The notes below the pieces were generated by a model, which worked only from the letters and a program-made list of their open reading frames with translations, ran no database searches and was not told the DNA's origin. A DNA stretch of 42,052 nucleotides from Flavobacteriales bacterium UBA7325 (GTDB lineage: Bacteria; Bacteroidota; Bacteroidia; Flavobacteriales_D; Crocinitomicaceae). Each line of letters opens with the position of its first letter. Positions within the stretch are counted from its first letter, which is position 1. Location: the NCBI GenBank assembly GCA_002471375.1, contig DKPV01000057.1, forward strand, positions 1-42,052. The letters run 5' to 3'. A program made the position numbers and the translations under genes. This document shows, piece by piece, positions 25,995-33,130 of this stretch.

Positions 25995-26972
25995 TTAATT
26001 TGAGAGGACCGTACTACTTTGTCCTGATTGAATGAATGAAATGGATTCGTTGAATAAATCCAGAATTGCTGTTGATGGATGATAGAGTTTGAGAGCAGAG
26101 GCAACATTCGCAGCCACCACTTCATTTTGTTCTTTCGTGCCTTTCCCATTTAATATGTCCTTGAGGATTTTGGCAGCATGATGAATGCTATTCCCTGATA
26201 GAAGCGCACTTTGTTTTACCTTCTCTATGGAGAGTGAATTGGCATTCAGAATCTCATCTCTTTCGCGACTGAGTAATCGTGTGTCATCAGTGAGGGTAAT
26301 CTCGTCGTAACCATCCATGCCATAGGCTACGGTGAAATCCGTACGGTCGCCCTGTAGAATGTGCTGATAGATTTTTGCCAACTCAAGTGAATACGTTCCT
26401 GTTAATTGGTAGTTAGGCTGTGCCGGGTTGACCAAAGGGCCAAGTGAATTGAAAACACTTCGAATACCTAGATTTCTGCGAATTGGGGCTACCTTTTTCA
26501 TTGCGGGATGGAACAGCGGAGCATGAAGGAAACAGATATTCTTTTGCTCAAGATTCTTTTCTAGGGTTGTATTATCACTAGTGAATTCTATCCCTAAAGC
26601 TTCGAGTACATTGGACGATCCGCAGAGTGAGCTTACGCCGTAATTTCCATGCTTGATTACCTTTTTTCCCATTGCCGCTAATACGAAAGCGGTTGTAGTT
26701 GAAATGTTGAAAGTGTCTTTTCCATCTCCACCAGTTCCACAGAGATCGATCGCTTGATCGGAATCTAGTTCGATTGGAATAGTGAGTTCAAGTAGGGCAG
26801 TCCGAAAACCATTCAATTCTTCGAGTTTGACTCCTCTCATTTGAATTCCAACCAGAATTCCACCGATGGTAGTCTCGTTGTGTTTTTCATCATTGATGTC
26901 GTAGATGAACTGTTTTGATTCATCAAACGAAAGCTGTTCGTTTGCGATTATTTTTGAAAGTATTGATGACAT
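25995..26972 (-). CDS. trpD: Anthranilate phosphoribosyltransferase
   Basis: TrpD transfers phosphoribose to anthranilate. The 325 residues carry the PRPP/Mg-binding CGTGGDGKDTFNIST, HGNYGVSSLCGSSNVLEALG, and the hinge GPLVNPAQPN. The length is normal for a monofunctional TrpD. It begins 1 nt after the stop of trpG. Confidence 0.96.
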   Translation of the reverse strand: MSSILSKIIANEQLSFDESKQFIYDINDEKHNETTIGGILVGIQMRGVKLEELNGFRTALLELTIPIELDSDQAIDLCGTGGDGKDTFNISTTTAFVLAAMGKKVIKHGNYGVSSLCGSSNVLEALGIEFTSDNTTLEKNLEQKNICFLHAPLFHPAMKKVAPIRRNLGIRSVFNSLGPLVNPAQPNYQLTGTYSLELAKIYQHILQGDRTDFTVAYGMDGYDEITLTDDTRLLSRERDEILNANSLSIEKVKQSALLSGNSIHHAAKILKDILNGKGTKEQNEVVAANVASALKLYHPSTAILDLFNESISFIQSGQSSTVLSN

Positions 26973-26973
26973 G

Positions 26974-27534
26974 TTATTTGTTTATCCAGTTTGTAATTAG
27001 CCTTCTTCCATGTGGAGTCAAGATGGATTCTGGATGGAATTGAACACCATAAATTGGGAGTTCGCTGTGTTCCATGGCCATGTTTTCTCCTTCGGATGTC
27101 AGTGCCGTTGTATAAAATTCTGAAGGTGTACTTTCGACATGCCAACTATGATATCTTCCTGCTTTAAACTCGGACGGAATACCTTCAAATAATATGGATG
27201 ATTTGGAATGCTTGAGGATTGATGATTTACCGTGGATTGCACTCTCCGATTGAACAACACTACCCCCGAAATGTTCCGCGATTGCTTGATGTCCAAGACA
27301 GACTCCAAGTATCTTTTTGCGCGTAGCGTACTCATTAATCACGCTGAGTAGGTCGCCAGCTTCTGAAGGAATTCCTGGGCCCGGTGATAATACGATTCCG
27401 TCGCATTTATCAAGAACTTCATGCCTCAGTTTGTCGTTACGCATGACATCCACTTGACATCCTTCCTCCTCTAAATACCTAACGAGGTTATAAACAAAAG
27501 AATCGTAATTGTCTATTACTGTAATTTGCTTCAT
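26974..27534 (-). CDS. trpG: Anthranilate synthase glutamine amidotransferase subunit
   Basis: TrpG supplies ammonia from glutamine to TrpE. This 186-residue class I amidotransferase has SPGPGIPSEAG, nucleophile C79 in GVCLGHQAIAEHFGG, and the His-Glu pair in VQFHPESILTPHG. In some bacteria this subunit also serves folate synthesis; no pabB is seen here. It overlaps trpE by 4 nt. Confidence 0.96.
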   Translation of the reverse strand: MKQITVIDNYDSFVYNLVRYLEEEGCQVDVMRNDKLRHEVLDKCDGIVLSPGPGIPSEAGDLLSVINEYATRKKILGVCLGHQAIAEHFGGSVVQSESAIHGKSSILKHSKSSILFEGIPSEFKAGRYHSWHVESTPSEFYTTALTSEGENMAMEHSELPIYGVQFHPESILTPHGRRLITNWINK

Positions 27535-28928
27535 GCTGTTTTTGTTTGTGGAGATGAATATTTTTCGTGTGTTCTTTTCATTGCTGTGCGAAGCGCTCGT
27601 AACTTGTGATGCACCTCTTTTGTTTCTCTTTCAGGAATAGAATCGAGAACAATTCCAGCTCCTGCTCTGTAGTGGAGAATATTGTTTTTACTGAGGAAAC
27701 TACGAATTACAATTGCTGTGTTGATGTCACCGTTAGCACCAATTAAACCGAGTGCTCCTCCATAGAAATCCCGCGAACTTTTTTCATATTGATGAATCAA
27801 CTCAAGGGCTTTTGGCTTGGGTGTACCAGATAAGGTCCCAGCAGGAAATGAGTGACTCAATGCTTCAAATGAATTTGTTTCTTCGAGTTCTCCGGTTACT
27901 TTAGATACCAGATGTGTGACATGACTGAAGTGTTGAACCTCTTTGTATTTTTCAATCTTCACGACTTTGCAATCTCTGCTAAGATCGTTCCTCGCTAAGT
28001 CAACAAGCATTGTGTGTTCGGCGTTCTCTTTGTCGTCCTTTTGTAAGAATTCGAGCTGGATGTGGTCTTCTTTTTCGTTGCCTGTTTTTGGAATTGTACC
28101 CGCGATCGGATGTATTTCAGCCTTACCAGATTTAATGATGAGCTGTGCTTCGGGGGAGGATCCAAAGAGTCGATACGATTCAAAATCGAAATAGAACAGG
28201 TAAGGGGATGGGTTCAACCTGCGCAACTGACGGTAGACTTGGAAGTCATCGCCGAAATAGGGTTGATGGAATGCGTTCGAAAGTACTAGTTGGAAGATAT
28301 CCCCGCGCTTGCAGTGCTCAATTCCCTTCTTCACTAACTCAGTAAATTCTGCGTCCGAATAATCAGCTGTTTCTTCCCCACGGAGCTCGAATGGGAGTTC
28401 TATTAAACTATCTCGCCGAACGAGTTCATTGATTGATTTCGAATCAAAGGAAGCTTCTATACTGTTCTCGATGAGTGAGCCTTCATTCGTGAAATGATCG
28501 ATCACAATGATGTACTTGAAGACAAAGAGATGAAGCTGTGGAATATCTTGATCGGACGCTACAGTTTGAATGTGAGTTTCATCTCGTAGGTTGAATTCAA
28601 AACTTAACCTGCCGAAGAAGCCATTAAAATCATTTTGTTCAAACTCAAAGCCATTCAGGATTTCTTGAATTTGATGAGTGACTGATGACAGTGAATTGAG
28701 TTGCGTTGTTTCTCTACCCTGAGCGGTGCGAACGGTCAGATCATTATCTGATAATTGTAGTTCAATAATCGGTTCGAAGCCAATGATCGACTTACTGTCT
28801 TGACGAGAATGATAATCGTTCGCTTCAAGTAAACATGTCTTTCGATAATTATTCCGAAGGGAAAGATAAAGCTCAACCGGGGTATAGAGGTCCGCATTGA
28901 ACGGAGTTATTTTTGTATGTAAATACAT
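27531..28928 (-). CDS. trpE: Anthranilate synthase component I
   Basis: TrpE makes anthranilate from chorismate. The 465 residues include the chorismate-binding C-terminal domain: ELPFELRGEE, IFQLVLSNAF, LFGSSPEAQL, HPIAGTIPKTG, SFPAGTLSGTPKPKALELI, GGALGLIGANGDINTAIVIR and YRAGAGIVLDSIPERE. The N-terminal feedback motif reads LLEA (33-36), where many TrpE proteins have LLES; the Ser contacts tryptophan in well-studied enzymes. It is the first structural gene of the operon, with an intrinsic terminator 24 nt upstream of its ATG and a Trp-rich leader ORF before that. Confidence 0.96.
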   Translation of the reverse strand: MYLHTKITPFNADLYTPVELYLSLRNNYRKTCLLEANDYHSRQDSKSIIGFEPIIELQLSDNDLTVRTAQGRETTQLNSLSSVTHQIQEILNGFEFEQNDFNGFFGRLSFEFNLRDETHIQTVASDQDIPQLHLFVFKYIIVIDHFTNEGSLIENSIEASFDSKSINELVRRDSLIELPFELRGEETADYSDAEFTELVKKGIEHCKRGDIFQLVLSNAFHQPYFGDDFQVYRQLRRLNPSPYLFYFDFESYRLFGSSPEAQLIIKSGKAEIHPIAGTIPKTGNEKEDHIQLEFLQKDDKENAEHTMLVDLARNDLSRDCKVVKIEKYKEVQHFSHVTHLVSKVTGELEETNSFEALSHSFPAGTLSGTPKPKALELIHQYEKSSRDFYGGALGLIGANGDINTAIVIRSFLSKNNILHYRAGAGIVLDSIPERETKEVHHKLRALRTAMKRTHEKYSSPQTKTA

Positions 28929-28952
28929 GAAATGAAATTGAAAAAATGAGTG

Positions 28953-28989
28953 AAAAAAAAACGACCTGTCGGATCTGACAGGTCGTTTT
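28953..28989 (-). terminator. Attenuator terminator of the trp operon
   Basis: On the minus strand the stem ACGACCTGTC / GACAGGTCGT (28961-28970 with 28977-28986, perfect 10 bp, extended by A-T pairs) is followed by an unbroken T run (28953-28960), just before the trpE ATG at 28928. A terminator between the leader and the first structural gene is the signature of attenuation. Confidence 0.92.
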
Positions 28990-29013
28990 ACAAATATGTG
29001 AGATAATTACATT

Positions 29014-29082
29014 CTAACGCCAGGCACACCAACTATTCATTGATTGCCATTGCCAACTTGTAATATTTGTTCTTCTAAACAT
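29014..29082 (-). CDS. trpL: trp operon leader peptide (22 aa, four Trp)
   Basis: ATG at 29080-29082 opens a 22-codon frame with Trp at positions 10, 12, 18 and 21: it contains S-W-Q-W-Q-S and N-S-W-C-A-W-R before TAG (29014-29016). Four Trp in 22 residues is far above chance. The downstream RNA offers the expected alternatives. A 1:2 hairpin is possible over 29023-29048 (GGCAATCAA with TTGGTGTGCC, one bulge), and segment 2 (TGCCTGGCGT, 29017-29026) can instead pair with the 5' arm of the terminator. When tryptophan is scarce a ribosome halted at W10/W12 would mask segment 1, let 2 pair with the 5' arm and prevent termination. Confidence 0.85.
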   Translation of the reverse strand: MFRRTNITSWQWQSMNSWCAWR

Positions 29083-29156
29083 TAACACAAATATTTGAAT
29101 ATTTATTTCACAAAACCTACGATAATTCAATAATTTTTTTTCCCTTTGTACTTCAG

Positions 29157-29204
29157 ATGATCAACAAATCGACATACAATTGGCAATGGAACGACTTTAT
29201 TTAA
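29157..29204 (+). CDS. Leader peptide of the DAHP synthase operon (15 aa, Tyr/Trp/Trp/Phe)
   Basis: ATG at 29157 starts a 15-codon frame, MINKSTYNWQWNDFI, with Tyr7, Trp9, Trp11 and Phe14, so all three aromatic amino acids are sampled. The segment GACTTTAT (29193-29200, codons 13-15) is exactly complementary to ATAAAGTC at the base of the terminator (29240-29247) and can act as antiterminator. A -10-like TCCCTTTG (29141-29148) ends only 8 nt before the ATG, suggesting a very short 5' leader. A ribosome slowed at Tyr7 or Trp9 would leave the antiterminator segment free; one that reaches the stop codon covers it and allows termination. Confidence 0.78.
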   Translation: MINKSTYNWQWNDFI

Positions 29205-29239
29205 GCGCGTTCGGATCAGTTGTGATAACAAGATAAATG

Positions 29240-29275
29240 ATAAAGTCCTGACGTTGATCGTCAGGACTTTTTTAT
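29240..29275 (+). terminator. Attenuator terminator of the DAHP synthase operon
   Basis: AAAGTCCTGACG (29242-29253) and CGTCAGGACTTT (29259-29270) form a perfect 12-bp stem with loop TTGAT and a T run, 24 nt before the ATG of the DAHP synthase gene on the same strand. It cannot serve any upstream gene, as none is encoded on the plus strand within 6 kb. Confidence 0.92.
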
Positions 29276-29298
29276 TAAAATAATACTACATTAGAAAT

Positions 29299-30393
29299 AT
29301 GAATTTTGCCAAGAAAATAAAAGAATCGAATCGGCCCTTTACGGTAGCCGGTCCTTGCAGCGCTGAGAGCGAAGAGCAAGTTCTTGATATATGTGGTCAG
29401 ATCTCTAAAAACGATTCTGTCCAACTTCTCCGGGCGGGTATTTGGAAGCCAAGAACGCGACCAAATAGTTTCGAAGGACTAGGAGCGATTGCTTTGCCTT
29501 GGCTTGTTCAAGCTGGAAATGAAAACAATCTACCTGTGACAACTGAAGTTGCCAATAAAAAGCACGTGGAGCTTGCACTGAAAGCAGGTATTGATGTTCT
29601 CTGGATTGGTGCAAGAACTACAGTAAACCCGTTTGCGGTTCAAGAAATTGCAGACGCCGTTAAGGGGGTAGATATTCCTGTGATGATTAAAAATCCAGTG
29701 AATCCAGATTTACAATTGTGGCTGGGAGCATTCGAACGTTTTGAGAATGTTGGAATCACTGATCTTTCGGCAATTCATAGAGGCTTTTCGATGTATAATC
29801 ATCCAAAGTATCGGAATATTCCGAACTGGGAGATTCCAATTGCTTTGAAAGAAAAGAGACCGGATATCCCAATAATTTGCGATCCAAGTCATATTACGGG
29901 GAACCGAGATTTGCTTCTAGAAGTTAGCCAGAAGTCAATGGATTTGAATTTTGAAGGATTGATGATTGAAACACATCCGGATCCTTCTGAAGCTTGGTCT
30001 GATGCCGCACAACAAGTCAATGCTGCAGGTTTAGCATCGATATTGAATCAACTTGTTTTGCGTTCTCGTGAGATTTCGGATGATGTTCAGATTGTACTCG
30101 AAGAGATGAGATCGGATATTAAATTATTAGATGATCAACTATTCGATTTGCTCGGTGCACGAATGAAATTGAGTGAAGAGGTTGGACGATTAAAACGCGA
30201 GAATAACATCACCATCCTACAACAGGAACAATGGACAAAAGTTATCGCAGAGCGAATCGCGGCTCGGGGAGATTACAGATTGACGCAGAACTTTGTTCGT
30301 CAATTCATGGATGCAATTCACCTAGAATCTATTCGTCATCAAACCAAAGTTATGAACCCAGAAAGAGGATCAAGCAATGGAAAAAAGAGTTAA
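29299..30393 (+). CDS. Bifunctional DAHP synthase / chorismate mutase (type II)
   Basis: The 364 residues join the first step of the shikimate pathway to the branch step toward Phe and Tyr. Residues 1-265 are a type I-beta (KDO8P-synthase-like) DAHP synthase: FTVAGPCSAESEEQVL, LLRAGIWKPRTRPNSFEG, DVLWIGARTTVNPF, MIKNPVNPDL, ICDPSHITGNRD and LMIETHPDPSEAWSDA. Residues 270-355 are an AroQ chorismate mutase (EEMRSDIKLLDDQLFDLLGAR, LKRENNITILQQEQW). This fusion order is characteristic of Bacteroidota. It is the first gene of an operon with aroA, whose start lies inside its 3' end. Control by attenuation is proposed from the leader ORF and terminator upstream. Confidence 0.95.
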   Translation: MNFAKKIKESNRPFTVAGPCSAESEEQVLDICGQISKNDSVQLLRAGIWKPRTRPNSFEGLGAIALPWLVQAGNENNLPVTTEVANKKHVELALKAGIDVLWIGARTTVNPFAVQEIADAVKGVDIPVMIKNPVNPDLQLWLGAFERFENVGITDLSAIHRGFSMYNHPKYRNIPNWEIPIALKEKRPDIPIICDPSHITGNRDLLLEVSQKSMDLNFEGLMIETHPDPSEAWSDAAQQVNAAGLASILNQLVLRSREISDDVQIVLEEMRSDIKLLDDQLFDLLGARMKLSEEVGRLKRENNITILQQEQWTKVIAERIAARGDYRLTQNFVRQFMDAIHLESIRHQTKVMNPERGSSNGKKS

Positions 30394-31627
30394 GCAGGGA
30401 GAGTATTCAGGCGTTGTCTCAATTCCATCGTCTAAAAGTGATGGACAAAGAGCCATTCTTGCAGCAGCATTGAGTCAAGTTGAGACAGAGCTCGTTGGAA
30501 TAGGGAATAGCAATGATGAGCAAAGAATGCTTGAAAATGTTCAAGCCTTAGGAGCGACTATTGAATTTGTTTCTGGAGAGGTTACCATTTTTCAGGGGCT
30601 GAAAAAGTTTCCTAAAACGGCGAATCTCAATGTTGGCGAGAGCGGTTTGGGTGTTCGTCTAATCACAAGTATGTGCGCTGCTCATGATGGTGAGTTTTCA
30701 ATTGAAGGAGAGGGTTCGTTGTTGGAACGTCCACAAGACTTTTTTCAGGTTCACCTACCAAAACTAGGATCCTCCATTTCATCGAACAGTGGGAAACTAC
30801 CTTTCACGATTAACGGTCCTATGAAGGGCGGAGAGATTGACGTTGATGGGAGCATGTCTTCTCAATTTCTATCAGGTTTACTGATGGCATTACCGCTCAT
30901 AGATAATGACACGATTTTGAACGTTCATGATTTAAAGAGTATTCCTTACGTCGAAATGACGATCAATACATTGATGTTTTTCGGAATTGAAATTGAGCAC
31001 GATGATTTTAAGCAATTTAGAATTAAAGGAGGTCAGAAGTATTCCTGCTATTCTTATGCAATTGAACGAGATTGGAGTTCTGCGAGCTATTGGCTAGTCG
31101 CGGCAGCTTTGGATCAGCCAATCGTGGTTCAAGGACTGAGTTTATCAAGCTTACAAGCAGATCTTGCGATTCTGGATGCACTGAATGCAGCAGGTTGTAT
31201 GATATCTCTAGACGAAGATATTTTACTAATCGATGGAGAGAATAGAAAGGCGTTCAGTTTTGATGCTACCCATTGCCCGGATTTATTTCCTGCGCTTGTC
31301 ACATTCGCGGCTTTTTGTGAAGGTGTTACAACTATTTCAGGGGTAAACCGATTAAAGAACAAAGAGAGCGATAGAGGATTGGTACTTCAGGCTGAATTTG
31401 CAAAACTAGGGTTGAAAATCGAGCTGAACGAAGATGTCATGACCATTCACGGCGGAACAAAACTACATACAGCTGATGCAGACGCTCACAACGATCATCG
31501 AATAGCTATGTGCCTTGCCATTGCAGGAACACTGATCGAAGATGGTGTCACAATTTCCGGAGCTGAATCAGTGGCCAAGAGTTATCCAGGATTTTGGGAT
31601 GATTTGGATGCACTCGCGTTTAATTAA
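30377..31627 (+). CDS. aroA: 3-phosphoshikimate 1-carboxyvinyltransferase (EPSP synthase)
   Basis: AroA condenses shikimate 3-phosphate with phosphoenolpyruvate. The 416 residues have the substrate lysine region VSIPSSKSDGQRAIL, LNVGESGLGVRLITSM, DGSMSSQFLSGLLMALPL, RDWSSASYWLVAAA, HCPDLFPALVTFAAF and DAHNDHRIAMCLAIAG. The divergent N-terminal motifs (SDGQRA for SNRA) are usual for the phylum. The ATG at 30377 lies inside the preceding gene (17-nt overlap). The stop is followed directly by the remains of an ECF sigma gene on the other strand, with no obvious terminator. Confidence 0.94.
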   Translation: MEKRVKQGEYSGVVSIPSSKSDGQRAILAAALSQVETELVGIGNSNDEQRMLENVQALGATIEFVSGEVTIFQGLKKFPKTANLNVGESGLGVRLITSMCAAHDGEFSIEGEGSLLERPQDFFQVHLPKLGSSISSNSGKLPFTINGPMKGGEIDVDGSMSSQFLSGLLMALPLIDNDTILNVHDLKSIPYVEMTINTLMFFGIEIEHDDFKQFRIKGGQKYSCYSYAIERDWSSASYWLVAAALDQPIVVQGLSLSSLQADLAILDALNAAGCMISLDEDILLIDGENRKAFSFDATHCPDLFPALVTFAAFCEGVTTISGVNRLKNKESDRGLVLQAEFAKLGLKIELNEDVMTIHGGTKLHTADADAHNDHRIAMCLAIAGTLIEDGVTISGAESVAKSYPGFWDDLDALAFN

Positions 31628-31639
31628 TCTTCGAGAGGC

Positions 31640-32050
31640 ATACCGTAAAATCCATTTGATTCGATGAGGTGGACTCAATTCGAGCATCGTTGGTTTGAGT
31701 AGCTCCATCATCTCGTCAGAGTAGGAGTTATCAGAAGTTCCTTACAAGACTTCGATGAATTCAATGAGTTTGATATCATTATCATCTTGTTCTACCGAGT
31801 GGCCCTTTCCTTTTCTCATCACGTCGATGATTCTATTTTTGATCGATCAATAAACAAAACCACCAACATTGGTAATAGGTGAGTACCTCTCTGCTCCCGA
31901 GAAAAGGCTAAGGGCAACCTTTTGAATTATGTCTTCAGGATCGCGATCCGTGCCGACTTTTATTCGTGAATTGATGTATGCTTTCAGCGAATGATATTCC
32001 TTCTCAAAAAAGGATTCCAGTTTCTTTTTATTTTCTTTCTTAGAAGTCAT
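31640..32050 (-). pseudogene. Broken ECF-type RNA polymerase sigma factor
   Basis: From ATG 32050 the minus strand encodes a sigma-70 region 2 fragment (FFEKEYHSLKAYINSRI, DIIQKVALSLFSGAERYSPI, NVGGFVY), then TGA (31847-31849) at a place where Arg is usual in FVYRSIKNRIID. Beyond it the same frame continues SIKNRIIDVMRKGKG, EQDDNDIKLIEFIEVL, a second stop TAA (31742-31744), and then region-4-like MLELSPPHR. After that the similarity fades near the aroA 3' end, so the helix-turn-helix part is lost. No anti-sigma gene is adjacent. Sigma factors of this kind control small regulons with an anti-sigma partner, so the whole circuit appears lost here. The stretch 32051-32202 upstream holds nothing that I can support. 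Confidence 0.85.
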
Positions 32051-32202
32051 TCAATGCTTTAAGCACCTTATCATAAATAAAGACGCAACAATTCAAATTC
32101 ATTGCACAACTTGGCAATAAAAATTCAAATTAATTTTTAAGATATGTCTGAATGCCCTGTTTGTGGGCGTATAGCTGAATAGAAAAAAAATAGAATATTT
32201 TT

Positions 32203-33063
32203 CTAGTTGAACGTCTCCGTCAAATAATCCCAGTCCTCTACTTCTTTGAAACGTTCTTTCGCTTCCGCATTTGAAGGGTGCTGTAATAAGCTTTCGACGC
32301 TAACTTCTGGAACCTCGTCTACAAGAAGATCATTCCTGAGATAGATAAAATTGAATCCAAGATCATTTGATCCAACAAGTCGATAGCCTTTATGCTTGGC
32401 TAATTTTGTCATTGCTATTGGAGATGCACCGTGGTAAGTTGGATGCTTTCCGGGATAGATGTACTCTGAATCATAAGGAACAACGATGTCATTCATTCCA
32501 AACTCGTTGTGCGTTTCTATGATAACGACTTGGGGTTGCACGACATCCATCGCTTTCCAAATCCAGTAATCATTTCCATCAATGTCGATGGAGAGAAGTC
32601 CAATTTCGCCTTCCATTCCGGCTTCCTTGATCAATTCATTGATATTATCCACCTTAATATGTGCTTCCTTGAACTTTACCGGCTCTGGATTTATATTCTT
32701 GTGTCGCTCGAAAAAGTACTTGCCTCGTTCAATGGCATCTGGATTTCCATCCATGAATAATCCAGTGAACATATGATGGTAGTACAAGTTTGCTGAATTA
32801 CTATTGATCCCGTCATCAGATCCAAATTCAATGAAGGTACGGTTGCTCATTTCAAGTAAGCTGAATAAGAACAAAAGTTTCCCATCTTCCTCAAATTGAG
32901 AGAAGATCTTCAAGCCAGTGTCATCAATTGATGGCAATGCATTATCCTCACGCAGAGCTTTGTAGTGTTCAACCAATCGTAATTGCTGAAAGTTAACTTT
33001 GAGACTAATTTTCCCTTTGACTTTATAGTACTTGAGGTATTTTTTCAGATAATGTTTAATCAT
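32203..33063 (-). CDS. FkbM-like methyltransferase-fold protein
   Basis: This 286-residue cytoplasmic protein has an acidic SAM-binding-like loop in NRTFIEFGSDDGINSNSANLYYHH, followed by TGLFMDGNPDAIERG, then LLSIDIDGNDYWIWKAM and VVIIETHNEFG. This pattern (FVEfGs-dG...DID-xDyW...vIE-N) is that of FkbM-type methyltransferases and relatives found in surface polysaccharide clusters. No glycosyltransferases are next to it here, and the substrate is unknown. The ATG at 33063 has a basic N-terminus (MIKHYLKKYLKYYKVKGK) that may bind the membrane or nucleic acid. Confidence 0.7.
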   Translation of the reverse strand: MIKHYLKKYLKYYKVKGKISLKVNFQQLRLVEHYKALREDNALPSIDDTGLKIFSQFEEDGKLLFLFSLLEMSNRTFIEFGSDDGINSNSANLYYHHMFTGLFMDGNPDAIERGKYFFERHKNINPEPVKFKEAHIKVDNINELIKEAGMEGEIGLLSIDIDGNDYWIWKAMDVVQPQVVIIETHNEFGMNDIVVPYDSEYIYPGKHPTYHGASPIAMTKLAKHKGYRLVGSNDLGFNFIYLRNDLLVDEVPEVSVESLLQHPSNAEAKERFKEVEDWDYLTETFN

Positions 33064-33130
33064 GCTTAGGATTCTTCACTGTAAAGTTAAAAACCCAGAT
33101 TGATTAATTAGAAAACAAGCTGTAAATCTA

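Noticed and set aside
32144..32182. 12-codon plus-strand ORF MSECPVCGRIAE with a CxxC
   Set aside because: Zinc-ribbon-like but too short to support; may be a remnant or chance.
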